Source of the DNA: Myxococcota bacterium
GTDB taxonomy: Bacteria; Myxococcota_A; UBA9160; SMWR01
NCBI GenBank assembly: GCA_039030075.1
Contig: JBCCEW010000012.1
Span: 62,001 to 126,000 of the forward strand
Reading direction: 5' to 3'
Length of the DNA: 64,000 nucleotides
Part shown: positions 1 through 7,961 of the stretch, piece after piece
Position numbering within the stretch: position 1 is the stretch's first letter
How the letters are laid out: every line of letters starts with the position of its first letter
Made by a program: the position numbers and the translations under genes
Notes under the pieces: generated by a model
Told to the model about the DNA's origin: nothing
The model's database searches: none
What the model saw: the letters and a program-made list of their open reading frames with translations, nothing else

Positions 1-447
1 CGCGTGCCGCGCGAGCAGGTGTGGGAATGGCTCGAGACTCCGGCGACCTTCACCGACGGCCAGGTGTGGCCCTTTCGCGTCGAGTTCCTGAGTCGCGAGC
101 CGGGGGAGCCGGTGGGCTTTCACGAGGGAGGCCTCAACGCCCATCATGGGCCGGCGATGAGCTTCGTCGGCATCCTGACCGAGATTCGTGAAGGCGCGTA
201 CCGAGACCTCCGGTACTTCTACGGCAGCTACGTGCTGAGCCTGCGCTGGATCCGTCCGACCCGGCTCGAGTTCTGGGTGGAGGACGCATCGGAAGGCGCG
301 ACCCAGGTCCGCTTGCGGGTCGAGAGCCAGGTACGGCGCGGCGGCGCGGGCGCATGGAGCTGGCTGCAAAAGCGCTTCTGGGGTCGCTTTCCGCGCTGGA
401 TGTCGAAGTCGCTCCGGGGCACCGCGTCGGAGCTGCGCACCGCATGA
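1..447 (+). CDS. SRPBCC-like (polyketide cyclase/START fold) protein, 5' end cut by window
   Basis: The frame is open from the first base, so the true start probably lies upstream; the GTG at position 4 is unlikely to be the start because the frame opens mid-domain. The remaining 148 residues look like the SRPBCC ligand-binding fold: an early VPREQVWEWLETPATF stretch (start of helix 1 in these proteins), several short beta-like strands, and a C-terminal amphipathic helix rich in Trp, Arg and Lys. No catalytic residue can be assigned. The stop overlaps the ATG of the next gene (ATGA), so it is probably translated together with the FAD oxidoreductase. Family-level call only. Confidence 0.6.
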   Translation, partial: RVPREQVWEWLETPATFTDGQVWPFRVEFLSREPGEPVGFHEGGLNAHHGPAMSFVGILTEIREGAYRDLRYFYGSYVLSLRWIRPTRLEFWVEDASEGATQVRLRVESQVRRGGAGAWSWLQKRFWGRFPRWMSKSLRGTASELRTA

Positions 448-1424
448 CGAGCCGCATCGGCATCGTCGGCGCGGGCATCGCGGGGCTCGCGGCGGCGCAG
501 GCACTCACCGCGCAGGGCGTTTCCGTGCAGGTGTTCGACAAGGCGCGCGGTGCCGGCGGAAGACTCTCGACGCGCCGATCCGAGCACGGCGCCTTCGATC
601 ACGGTGCCCAGTACTTCACCTGTCGCGATCCCCGCTTCGAACGTGTGCTCCGGTCCTGGCTCGAGCAGGGCGCAGTGCGGCGTTGGAACGCCTCGCTCGT
701 CAGCGTGAAGGCAGGGGCGCGACAGCCCGAGCCGGCTCCGTCCGAGCGCTTCGTCGGGGTTCCGGGCATGAGCGCCGTCGGGCGCGCGTTGGCCGACGGG
801 CTCGACGTGTCTTTGCGACGGCGCGCCGTACGCGTGGAACCGGAGGAGAGCACCTGGCGGGTCGCCTTCGAGGAGGGAGAGGACGCGGGACCCTTCGACG
901 CCGTGCTGGTGGCGACGCCTGCGCCCCAGGCGGTTCCGCTCCTCGCCGCGTGTCCGGCCCTCGCCGCGGAAGTCGAGCGGGTCACGATGGAGCCATGTCA
1001 CGCGGCCATGGTCACGTTCGCCACGCCGCTCGACGTCGCCTTCGATGGAGCGTTCGTCGAGGGGTCGCCCCTCGCCTGGATCGCCCGCAACGGCAGCAAG
1101 CCCGAGCGGGCGGTGCCCGACACCTGGGTGTTGCACACGATGCCGGCCTGGAGCGAAGCGCATCTCGAAGCGGAGGCATCGCAGCTGGAGACGGACGTGC
1201 TCGAGGCCCTCGCGGAGGCACTGGGCGCGGCGCTCCCGCCAGTCGTGCACGTGCAGGTGCATCGCTGGCTCTATGCGCGCACGCGCCAGGCTTTGGGGAA
1301 GCCGTGGCTGTGGGAGCCCGACGCCGGCCTGGGCGCCTGCGGCGACTGGACCTACGGCGGCCGCGTCGAGAACGCCTACCTGAGTGGGCTCGAGCTGGCG
1401 ACCGAGATTCTCGGGGCTTCCTGA
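444..1424 (+). CDS. FAD-dependent (renalase-like) NAD(P)/amine oxidoreductase
   Basis: A 326-aa flavoprotein. The N-terminus carries a Rossmann dinucleotide-binding motif GIVGAGIAGLAA (residues 6-17), followed by an FAD-contacting segment GAGGRLSTRR and HGAQYFTCRDPRF, a pattern typical of renalase-like and small amine-oxidase-fold proteins. The C-terminus has GDWTYGGRVENAYLSG, which closes the FAD site in this family. The ATG at 444 is chosen because it sits directly before the Rossmann strand and overlaps the preceding stop by four bases; an in-frame start further upstream would only add an Arg-rich extension inside the neighbouring gene. The substrate is unknown. It is a cytosolic redox enzyme in the first rightward cluster. 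Confidence 0.8.
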   Translation: MTSRIGIVGAGIAGLAAAQALTAQGVSVQVFDKARGAGGRLSTRRSEHGAFDHGAQYFTCRDPRFERVLRSWLEQGAVRRWNASLVSVKAGARQPEPAPSERFVGVPGMSAVGRALADGLDVSLRRRAVRVEPEESTWRVAFEEGEDAGPFDAVLVATPAPQAVPLLAACPALAAEVERVTMEPCHAAMVTFATPLDVAFDGAFVEGSPLAWIARNGSKPERAVPDTWVLHTMPAWSEAHLEAEASQLETDVLEALAEALGAALPPVVHVQVHRWLYARTRQALGKPWLWEPDAGLGACGDWTYGGRVENAYLSGLELATEILGAS

Positions 1425-1457
1425 GGGACGCCGCGCAAGTCGCGTTACCCTCGCGCG

Positions 1458-2291
1458 ATGCCCGAACCGCGGCCTGCAGTTCCCGCACCCGCGGCCACCG
1501 TCATGATCGTTCGCGACGGCACGGACGGCGTCGAAGTCTTCATGCTCGAACGCAACCCGAGCGCCGACTTCGGCGGACTCTACGTGTTCCCGGGCGGGAA
1601 GCTCGATGAGGCCGACGCCGCCTCCGCCCTCGCGGCGCGCTGCCACGGGTTCGGTGCAGCCGAGGCGAACCGCACCCTCGGGTTCGAGCGCGACGCGCTC
1701 GCCTTCTGGGTGGCGGCGATCCGGGAGTGCTTCGAGGAGGCGGGCATCCTGTTGGCGCGGGGGCCCGAGGGCGACATCCTGCCGCTCACCCGTCCCGAGC
1801 GACGCGAGCGCTTCGCGGGCTATCGCAAGCGCTTGAACGCGCGCGATGCCGGGGTCTTCGAGGCGATGTGCGAGGACGAATCGCTGACGCTGGGGACGGA
1901 TTCCCTCGCCTATGTGGCCCACTGGGTCACGCCGAAGGTCGTTCCCCGGCGCTACGACACGCGTTTCTTCGTGGCGCGCGCACCGGCCGACCAGCACGCG
2001 ATCCACGACGGCGGCGAAGCGGTCGAGAGTCTGTGGGTGCGTCCGGAAGACGCGCTGGCGCGTTTCCGCCGTGGCGAACTCGAGATGATCTCTCCCACCT
2101 TCACGAACCTCGAAGCGCTGACGGGGTACGCCTCGGCCGACGCCTTGCTCGCGGACAAGCGCACCATCGACGCGGCGACGATCGAGACGATCCGGCCCGC
2201 GATCCGCGAAGGGACCGAGTTCGAAGAGGACTTCGAGGTGATCGCGACGGGCGGTGTCTTCGACGCGGCCGCGATCGCCGACGGCTTGTAA
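1458..2291 (+). CDS. NUDIX hydrolase with split Nudix box (NUDT19/CoA-diphosphatase-like)
   Basis: 277 aa. The core metal-binding half of the Nudix box is clear (RECFEEAGILLA, residues 89-100, with the REUxEExGU acidic residues). The preceding glycine part (FPGGKLDEAD, about 45-53) is separated from it by an insertion of roughly 30 residues. That long insertion is typical of NUDT19-like enzymes, which cleave CoA or acyl-CoA diphosphates in a metal-dependent way. It starts 33 bases after the FAD oxidoreductase and is probably in the same transcript. The C-terminal half (RRYDTRFFVARAP...) is also typical of this subgroup. The exact substrate cannot be read from sequence. Confidence 0.8.
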   Translation: MPEPRPAVPAPAATVMIVRDGTDGVEVFMLERNPSADFGGLYVFPGGKLDEADAASALAARCHGFGAAEANRTLGFERDALAFWVAAIRECFEEAGILLARGPEGDILPLTRPERRERFAGYRKRLNARDAGVFEAMCEDESLTLGTDSLAYVAHWVTPKVVPRRYDTRFFVARAPADQHAIHDGGEAVESLWVRPEDALARFRRGELEMISPTFTNLEALTGYASADALLADKRTIDAATIETIRPAIREGTEFEEDFEVIATGGVFDAAAIADGL

Positions 2292-2315
2292 CCCCGCCAC
2301 CGCTCGGCGATCGTC

Positions 2316-2378
2316 TTCGCGATCTGGAAACGAACCTTCGCGATCTGGAAACGAACCTTCGCGATCTGGAAACGAACC
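2316..2378. repeat. three tandem copies of a 21-bp unit
   Basis: The 21-base unit TTCGCGATCTGGAAACGAACC occurs three times head to tail without a mismatch (2316-2336, 2337-2357, 2358-2378). It fills the gap between the NUDIX gene (stop at 2291) and the VOC gene (ATG at 2399) and ends 20 bases before that start. The perfect identity implies recent expansion or strong selection. It could be a transcription-factor array, an RNA leader element or a slippage product. Confidence 0.9.
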
Positions 2379-2398
2379 CCACAGGGAGAGGCTCGAAC

Positions 2399-2950
2399 AT
2401 GGGTGTGAGTCACATCGCTCTCGCAGTTCGCGACATCCAGGCCACCCACGCCTTCTACACCGAGGCGATGGGCTTCGAACTCGTCAAGGTCGAGGTGGTT
2501 CCGCAGAAGGGCGGGTTCGCGCGCCATGCCTTCTACTCGACGGGCTCGCGGGAGGATCAGCTGATCGCGTTCTGGGATCTCGCGAACGTTCCCGGTTCGG
2601 AAGACCTGCGCACGGACATCTGCCGCGATCTCGGTCTCGACCCGTTGACCAACCACATCGCCTTCCAGGCCGAGGACGCGGCCGATCTCGAGCGTCGGAA
2701 GCAGCGCTGGCTGGATCACGGCTGCGACGTCCTGGAAATCGACCACGGCTGGGTGCACTCGGTCTACACCGAAGACCCGGACCACATCGCCGTCGAGTTC
2801 GCCGTGGTCACGCGGCCGTTGACCGAAGCGGACGCGCGGGAGGCGCTCGAACTGCTCCGGGCGGCGGAGCCCGCGTCGTCGGCGGACATCCCGAAGGTCA
2901 CGCTCCACAAGGCGGATGCCGCCGAAGCGAAGCGAGAAGGAGACGCTTGA
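2399..2950 (+). CDS. VOC-superfamily (glyoxalase/dioxygenase fold) protein
   Basis: 183 aa beginning MGVSHIALAVRDIQATHAFYTEAMGF, the canonical first beta-alpha-beta module of vicinal-oxygen-chelate proteins with the metal-ligand histidine at residue 5. The second module starts near LTNHIAFQAED (second histidine) and ends with DPDHIAVEFAV (the usual terminal glutamate ligand). The family includes extradiol dioxygenases, glyoxalases and lyases; nothing here fixes the reaction. A purine-rich sequence (GGGAGAGG) precedes the ATG. The tandem 21-bp repeat lies immediately upstream and may influence expression. The stop overlaps the next start as TGATG, indicating coupling with the carboxymuconolactone-decarboxylase-like gene. 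Confidence 0.85.
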   Translation: MGVSHIALAVRDIQATHAFYTEAMGFELVKVEVVPQKGGFARHAFYSTGSREDQLIAFWDLANVPGSEDLRTDICRDLGLDPLTNHIAFQAEDAADLERRKQRWLDHGCDVLEIDHGWVHSVYTEDPDHIAVEFAVVTRPLTEADAREALELLRAAEPASSADIPKVTLHKADAAEAKREGDA

Positions 2951-3591
2951 TGCCCCGCTTGCGACAGGTTTCGAAGCCGGACGCCCACCCCACCGCGCAG
3001 ACGCTCTACCGCATGCTCTTCGGCGAGCGCGACCCGGTCGCGTCGCCGGGGACGGCCACCGGGACTCCGGGCAACTGGTGGACGGTGTTCGCCGGCGTGC
3101 CCGATTGCTTCGATCACACGGTGGCGGGGTTCGCCTTCTACCGCAGTGAGAAGCGAGAGCTCTCGCCCCAGCTGCGGGAGCTGGGGCAACTCCGGGCCGG
3201 CTACGCGCGGGGCAGTCGCTTCGTGTTCTCCCAGCATTGCAAGGCTGCGCGGGACGTCGGGCTCTCGGAGGAGAAGATCGAAGCCGTCCGCGCCTGGTCG
3301 GTCGCGGACTGCTTCTCTGCGATCGAGCGCGCCGTGCTGGCCTACACCGATGCCCTGGTGCTCGAGAGCGGTCGGGTTCCGGATGCGGTCTTCGAGGCAT
3401 TGCGCGCGGAGCTGAACGACACCGAGATCCTCGAACTCACCTACATCACGTGCACCTACGACATGCACGCCACCATGTGTCGTGCGCTGCGTCTGGAATA
3501 CGACGACGTCGACGACCCGATCACCGAAGTGCCGGCGCCCGAGGGTGCTTCTCTGGACGTGATGTCCGCGGTGGACGCTGCCGACTCGTAG
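2950..3591 (+). CDS. carboxymuconolactone decarboxylase / AhpD-like protein
   Basis: 213 aa, all-helical AhpD/CMD-type protein. The diagnostic segment is RELGQLRAGYARGSRFVFSQHCKAARDVGLSEEKI, matching the conserved E..R.....EWxxH...A...G arrangement of this family. There is one Cys beside the conserved His rather than a CxxC pair, so a peroxidase-type AhpD mechanism is unlikely; a decarboxylase or unassigned role is possible. It overlaps the VOC gene by one base and ends convergently 19 bp from the LLM oxidoreductase stop. The context (VOC, LLM, HCCA isomerase, GST) suggests aromatic or xenobiotic catabolism. Confidence 0.8.
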   Translation: MPRLRQVSKPDAHPTAQTLYRMLFGERDPVASPGTATGTPGNWWTVFAGVPDCFDHTVAGFAFYRSEKRELSPQLRELGQLRAGYARGSRFVFSQHCKAARDVGLSEEKIEAVRAWSVADCFSAIERAVLAYTDALVLESGRVPDAVFEALRAELNDTEILELTYITCTYDMHATMCRALRLEYDDVDDPITEVPAPEGASLDVMSAVDAADS

Positions 3592-3610
3592 GCCCGGACG
3601 AATCCGGCCG

Positions 3611-4618
3611 CTAGGCCAGGCTCGTCACGATCTTGCCCAGCGCCTGGATCGACTGGGCGGCGATCTCGCGGGGGATGTCGCGGGAACCGGGCACGATCCG
3701 CAGGTAGTCGACGCCCGTCTCGCCCAGGGCTTCGAAGCGCTCGGCGGCTTCCGATGCCGGGCCCGCGATCCCGAAGCGGTGGATGAATTCGGCATCCAGC
3801 GCCTGGGCGTGACCGCCCGAGGCGACGGCATGGTTCTCCATGTCGTAGCCCGTGCGCAGGTGTTGCGCGGCGGCGCGCACCCCTTCGGGCAGCTTGTCGA
3901 TGTCCATCCCCTGGAAGCCGGAGAAGTGGGCAAACACGGACAGGCCCCCGCGGATGGCCTCGCGGGCCACCGCCGGGTCGTCGTGCACGACGCAGTTCAC
4001 GTAGGCGCCGAAACGCAGCTCGGCGGGATCGCGTCCGGCGGCTTCGGCGCAGCGGCGAGCGTGGGCGATGCAGTCGGTCAGGCGCTCGGGGTCGGCGCCC
4101 ACCGCGAAGCAGATCCGATCGGCTCTGCGTGCCGCGATGTCGATCACCTTGGGGCCGGTGGCGGCGACTTCGATCGGGACGGGCGCGACTTCGCACTCGT
4201 CGAGCCACTCGATGCGGCTGGGGCTGCCCTCGCGCAGGATCTCCTCGCCGTGGAGGTAGGCGCGCAGCCGCTCGAGGTAGGTCTCGAATTCGGCGGGCGG
4301 GGCCGGGCGCCGTCCGATCTTCGCCATCGACGAGTCACCACGACCGATGCCGAGGACGACGCGACCGCCGCTCGCTACCTGCAAGCCGAGGGCGGCTGAC
4401 GCGGTGACCGCGGGATCGCGGCTCACCGGGTTCGTCACGCCGGTGCCGATCTCGATGCGTTCGGTGGCCGAGGCCACGAGCATCAGCTGGGACCACACCT
4501 CCGGGGTGAGGCACTGGGTGTCGGCGAAGACGAGGCTCGCGAATCCGAGCTGCTCGGCGGTCTGGGCGATTCCGGCCGAGCCGAAGGCGCTCGGGAACAT
4601 CAGCAATCCGATCTGCAT
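3611..4618 (-). CDS. LLM-class flavin/F420-dependent oxidoreductase
   Basis: 335 aa luciferase-like monooxygenase (TIM-barrel) protein. The N-terminus MQIGLLMFPSAF and the segment IEIGTGVTNPVSRDPAVTASAALGLQVASGGRVVLGIGRGDSS are hallmark strands and loops of the family, especially the F420-dependent branch. It probably reduces or oxygenates a small substrate using F420H2 or FMNH2; which cofactor cannot be settled from sequence. The ATG at 4618 is preceded by GGGAGAAGGA. It is the last gene of a leftward three-gene set (GST, DsbA/HCCA isomerase, LLM enzyme) and converges with the CMD-like gene. Confidence 0.85.
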   Translation of the reverse strand: MQIGLLMFPSAFGSAGIAQTAEQLGFASLVFADTQCLTPEVWSQLMLVASATERIEIGTGVTNPVSRDPAVTASAALGLQVASGGRVVLGIGRGDSSMAKIGRRPAPPAEFETYLERLRAYLHGEEILREGSPSRIEWLDECEVAPVPIEVAATGPKVIDIAARRADRICFAVGADPERLTDCIAHARRCAEAAGRDPAELRFGAYVNCVVHDDPAVAREAIRGGLSVFAHFSGFQGMDIDKLPEGVRAAAQHLRTGYDMENHAVASGGHAQALDAEFIHRFGIAGPASEAAERFEALGETGVDYLRIVPGSRDIPREIAAQSIQALGKIVTSLA

Positions 4619-4647
4619 GACGGGTCCTTCTCCCGGTGGGGTTGCGA

Positions 4648-5307
4648 TCAGCCGCGCGGCTTCACGCCTGCGCGCTCGAGGCGCCAGGTCAAGAGGTCGA
4701 GGCGGTCCTGGCCGAAGAAGGGTTCGTTCTCGAACACCATCGTCGGCACGCCCCAGTGCCCCGCCGCTTCGAGGGCTTCCTGATTGGCGTCGATCGTCTG
4801 CACGTGCGAGGACGGATCGGCCTCGATCGCGGCGTCGAGCTCGGCGAGGTCGAGGCCGGACCGCTGGGTCGCCCGAGCGAGGTGATCGCCCTCGTGCCAG
4901 CCGTCGACGTCGCCGTTCCAGATGAGCTGGGACACTTCGTCGAGGAAGGCCAGGCCGCGGTCGCGCTCGGCGGCGGCCACGCCCAGCCGCGTGAGTCGGT
5001 GGATGGTGGGCTGCTCGGTGGGGTAGCTGCCGTCTGGATTCATCACGACCGGGTCGGGTCTCGGCCAGCGGATCGGGATCTCCTGGAACTCGCCGAGCCG
5101 CAGCACGTCGCGCACCAGGTAGCTCGGGAAGAGCGGGTTCACCTGCCGGAAGAACTCGGGTGTGCGCACCGCGAGTGGCAGCACGGGGCGCACGCGGACG
5201 TCGATCGCGTAGCGCGCTTCGAGTTCGACGAGCCGACCCGTGGCCAGGTAGGAGTAGGGACTGCGGAACGACCAGAAGACGTCGACGTGGGGGAGGGGGG
5301 GCGTCAT
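4648..5307 (-). CDS. DsbA-family / 2-hydroxychromene-2-carboxylate isomerase-like (kappa GST) protein
   Basis: 219 aa thioredoxin-fold protein. The start MTPPLPHVDVFWSFRSPYSYLATGRL has the Ser/Tyr-rich loop used by kappa-class GSTs and HCCA isomerases in place of the CxxC of DsbA; the usual WGVPTMVFENEPFFGQDRLDLL comes at the C-terminus with the conserved cis-Pro of the fold. The family binds glutathione and isomerises or conjugates aromatic intermediates, for example in naphthalene catabolism. There is no signal peptide, so it acts in the cytoplasm. It lies between a GST and an LLM oxidoreductase on the same strand, consistent with a glutathione-dependent catabolic operon. Confidence 0.85.
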   Translation of the reverse strand: MTPPLPHVDVFWSFRSPYSYLATGRLVELEARYAIDVRVRPVLPLAVRTPEFFRQVNPLFPSYLVRDVLRLGEFQEIPIRWPRPDPVVMNPDGSYPTEQPTIHRLTRLGVAAAERDRGLAFLDEVSQLIWNGDVDGWHEGDHLARATQRSGLDLAELDAAIEADPSSHVQTIDANQEALEAAGHWGVPTMVFENEPFFGQDRLDLLTWRLERAGVKPRG

Positions 5308-5371
5308 GACCAGAAGATGCGCGACCCGCGCCCTCCCGGCGAGGGGCAGCGCAGCCGCCCACGGTTCGCGC

Positions 5372-6130
5372 CTAGGCGCGTCCGGGCCGGTGGTCTGCGT
5401 ACATCCGCTGCACCCAGGCGGCTCCCGGTAGCGACGCCCAGCGCGCCAGGAACTCGCGAATCGCCGGCGGTGGCGACGCGGGCTTGTGCATGTCCGGGTG
5501 GTCGACGACCACGCCCGGCGCCAGGATCGCGGCCGCCGTCAGGTCGGCGATGCTGAAACGATCCCCTACCAGATAGCCCGACGGTCCGACTTCCTTCTCG
5601 ACGAACGCGAAGGCCTGGCGCGTCGCCTCGAACGCTTCGCCGATGTGGGGCTCTTCGATCTGCATCTCGTGTTTCATCTTCGCCTTCACGAGGGGGAACA
5701 CCGCGCCGTAGGCCCAGCGCAGGGGTGCGCTCTTGTGGCCCGCGAAGAGCGACGCGAGATAGGCGGGTTCTTCGACCATCACCGAGAACATCGCGCGTCG
5801 GATCTTCGGGCCGACCTCGTCGTCGAAGTGGGTCTGGATCGCGAGGGCGCGCTCGCGCTCGGCGGAGTCGCTCGGGTAGAGCGCCGGTTCCGGGTGGCGC
5901 TGCTCCAGGGCTTCGATGATGCGCGCCGAACCCGGAATCGCTTCGCCATCTGCCACGAGCACCGGAACCTGGGTCTGGCCCGTGAGTTTCCGGATCGGGC
6001 CGCCGTGGGGGCCGGGGAGGAACGGAGTCCGGCGATGGGGAATGCGTTTCCAGTCGAGCGCCCAGCGCGCCTTCTCGTTGAAGTGGCTGCGCTGGAACAT
6101 CAGCAGTTCGTAGTCGGGCGCTGTGGTCAT
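5372..6130 (-). CDS. glutathione S-transferase family protein
   Basis: 252 aa with an N-terminal thioredoxin-like domain (YELLMFQRSHFNEKARWALDWKRIPHRR, TQVPVLVADGEAIPGSARII, containing the conserved cis-Pro VPVL and the ES/GSA glutathione-binding turn) and a helical C-terminal domain (YLVGDRFSIADLTAAAIL, the N-capping S/T-xx-D motif of GSTs). The ATG at 6130 is preferred over one 22 codons upstream because GGAG lies at the right distance and the upstream segment is Arg-rich and non-conserved. It is the first gene of the leftward cluster and diverges from a TetR regulator, which probably controls it. Confidence 0.85.
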   Translation of the reverse strand: MTTAPDYELLMFQRSHFNEKARWALDWKRIPHRRTPFLPGPHGGPIRKLTGQTQVPVLVADGEAIPGSARIIEALEQRHPEPALYPSDSAERERALAIQTHFDDEVGPKIRRAMFSVMVEEPAYLASLFAGHKSAPLRWAYGAVFPLVKAKMKHEMQIEEPHIGEAFEATRQAFAFVEKEVGPSGYLVGDRFSIADLTAAAILAPGVVVDHPDMHKPASPPPAIREFLARWASLPGAAWVQRMYADHRPGRA

Positions 6131-6201
6131 GGGGATCTCCAGGACTCCGGATCCGGCGCGTCGCGGCGCGCGGATCGGTTTCCGATGGGATGACAAACGT
6201 A

Positions 6202-6215
6202 ATCCTATCGAGGAT
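6202..6215. promoter_or_regulatory. inverted repeat, candidate TetR operator
   Basis: ATCCT-ATCG-AGGAT is a 5-bp inverted repeat around a 4-bp spacer in the divergent gap between the GST (start 6130) and TetR (start 6241) genes. Short palindromes in such gaps are typical autoregulatory TetR sites. The arms are short, so the call is modest. Confidence 0.4.
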
Positions 6216-6240
6216 ACTCGTTGCCGAGCCTGGAGGTCAA

Positions 6241-6819
6241 GTGCGCTACGCCCCCGAACACAAGGACCAGACCCGTGAGCGCATCCTCGCCGAAGCGCGG
6301 CGCCTGTTCCGACGCCACGGCTTCGAGGGGGTGAGCCTCGACGCGGTGATGAGCGCGGCCGGACTCACGCGGGGCGGCTTCTACAAGCACTTCCGGTCGA
6401 AAGCCGATCTGTTCGCGCGGGCCCTGGATCACGAGGCCGACTTCGTCGCGCGGATGCGGGCCCGCGAGGGGCGCAGCGCCGAGGCGCTCCGCGAAGGCGC
6501 CCTCGAGGTGGTGCGCGGCTACCTGCATCCCGATCACCGCGAGCAGGTCGGACGCGGCTGCGACCTCGCGGCCCTGTCCGTCGACGTGGCGCGCGCGGGG
6601 AAGCGTGCGCGGAAGCAACATGCCACGAAGCTGCGCGAGCTCGTGGCCGAGTTCGAGCGAGGCCTCGGCTCTCCGGACACGCCCGACCCGCGGGCGCTCA
6701 CGTCGGTTGCGCTCTGTGTGGGAGGGCTGGTGCTGGCGCGGTCCGTCGACGACGAGGCGCTCGCCGAGGCCCTGCTCGATGCCTGCGAGGAAGCCGTCGC
6801 GGCTCGGCTCGACGCCTGA
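6241..6819 (+). CDS. TetR/AcrR-family transcriptional regulator
   Basis: 192 aa from the GTG at 6241. The N-terminal DNA-binding domain is textbook: TRERILAEARRLFRRHGFEGVSLDAVMSAAGLTRGGFYKHFRSKADLFARAL, with the recognition helix LTRGGFYKHF. The C-terminal helical ligand/dimer domain resembles the group with a conserved GC in RGCDLAALSVDVARAG. GTG 6241 is favoured because GGAGG lies four bases before it and the upstream ATG (6190) has no ribosome site and would put the palindrome inside the coding sequence. It is divergent from the GST operon and likely represses it until an electrophilic or aromatic ligand binds; the ligand is unknown. Confidence 0.85.
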   Translation: MRYAPEHKDQTRERILAEARRLFRRHGFEGVSLDAVMSAAGLTRGGFYKHFRSKADLFARALDHEADFVARMRAREGRSAEALREGALEVVRGYLHPDHREQVGRGCDLAALSVDVARAGKRARKQHATKLRELVAEFERGLGSPDTPDPRALTSVALCVGGLVLARSVDDEALAEALLDACEEAVAARLDA

Positions 6820-6834
6820 AGCCCGCGTGGTTCG

Positions 6835-7908
6835 CTACGCGGCCCCGTTGCCGGGCCGCGATGGAAGCGCCGCCAGCACGGCGTCGACCGTATCGACCGC
6901 GATCGGATCGCAGAGGCGCTCGAGGGGTTCGATCACGTAGACCGGATCTTCGATCTCTTCGGTCTTGCCGCCCTCGATCCAATCGTCGATGCCCCGCTTC
7001 GGAGCCGCCTCGGAGACGCGATACGCCGGACCGTCCTCACGAGAGACCTCGACGATCCAGCCGCCCGTTTCCACCCCGCGCGCTCCGATCTCGATCAGCA
7101 CGGGCGAGCCGACCGGGTCGAAGTCGAGGAGCGTGGCGACGCCCAGATCTTCCATCCAGAACATCGGATAGATGCGCCGCCGATGGACCACGCCGGCGCG
7201 CGACAGCGCCCGTTCGAGTCGGGCCCGGCGCTGTTGGATCCGGTTGCAGAGTCGGTCGCGGATCGGGGCGGTGGCCCGCGTGCGCCAGCGGCCCGAAGGG
7301 CTGCGGTACTGCATCGGCTGCAGGCGAAGCTTGTAGTCGAGCCAAGGGTTCCCGACGAGCACGTACCCCGGGTAGTAGTAGCGATATCCGTGCGCGACGG
7401 CGTGTTCCACCTCGAGCAGCATCGTGTACACGCCGAGGCCAAAGGGCTTGTACTCGGGATCGTAGAGTCCCAGCAGGCTCGCCACCGAATGCTGGCCCGT
7501 ATCGAAGTAGCTCGTGGCCACCAGTCGGTCGCCGTCCCACACCGATACCTCGCGCGTGTCGAAGAGCCGGTCGAAGGGTTCGGCGGTGAGCATCTCGCTC
7601 AGGCTCTCGTAGCGATAGCCGGCGAAGCGCTTCGACGTCTCGCGATAGAGGGACTCGCGGGCCGCATCGGACGTGGCGGGCCCGACCTCGGTGCGGAAAC
7701 GGTCGCCATTCTTGCGGAGCATCCGACGCAGGCTGCGGCTCGGTTGGTAGCGGTGCAGCGGAACGCGAATCGGAACCGTGGCCCAGACATCCCGGTGGAT
7801 CGTGATGAGGGGCGCGTAGGCCATCAGGCCGCCGGTGCGAAACCAACCTTCGGACAGGTACCGATCGAGGCAGTCACTCGCGGGCGTCTTCGGGAGCTCG
7901 GCCTGCAT
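6835..7908 (-). CDS. arginyl/leucyl-tRNA-protein transferase-like (ATE/Bpt, GNAT fold) protein
   Basis: 357 aa. Two blocks match the aminoacyl-tRNA-protein transferase family: YQPSRSLRRMLRKNGD (the FRPSRSMRRVLRRN block of Bpt/ATE) and GLYDPEYKPFGLGVYTMLLEVEHAVAHGYRYYYPGYVL (the C-terminal acetyltransferase-like core). The family moves Arg or Leu from charged tRNA to protein N-termini. In place of the cysteine cluster (CxxC...) that normally precedes VxVRV, this protein has APLITIHRDVWATVPIRV with no cysteine pair. It also has a roughly 100-residue C-terminal extension. Function may therefore have diverged. Start at ATG 7908, 53 nt after the hydroxylase stop, probably the same transcript. Confidence 0.65.
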   Translation of the reverse strand: MQAELPKTPASDCLDRYLSEGWFRTGGLMAYAPLITIHRDVWATVPIRVPLHRYQPSRSLRRMLRKNGDRFRTEVGPATSDAARESLYRETSKRFAGYRYESLSEMLTAEPFDRLFDTREVSVWDGDRLVATSYFDTGQHSVASLLGLYDPEYKPFGLGVYTMLLEVEHAVAHGYRYYYPGYVLVGNPWLDYKLRLQPMQYRSPSGRWRTRATAPIRDRLCNRIQQRRARLERALSRAGVVHRRRIYPMFWMEDLGVATLLDFDPVGSPVLIEIGARGVETGGWIVEVSREDGPAYRVSEAAPKRGIDDWIEGGKTEEIEDPVYVIEPLERLCDPIAVDTVDAVLAALPSRPGNGAA

Positions 7909-7961
7909 CGCGCCGTTCGGGGGCTTTTCCAGCGGGATCCTCGTGGGTGGCTCGTCGTCGA

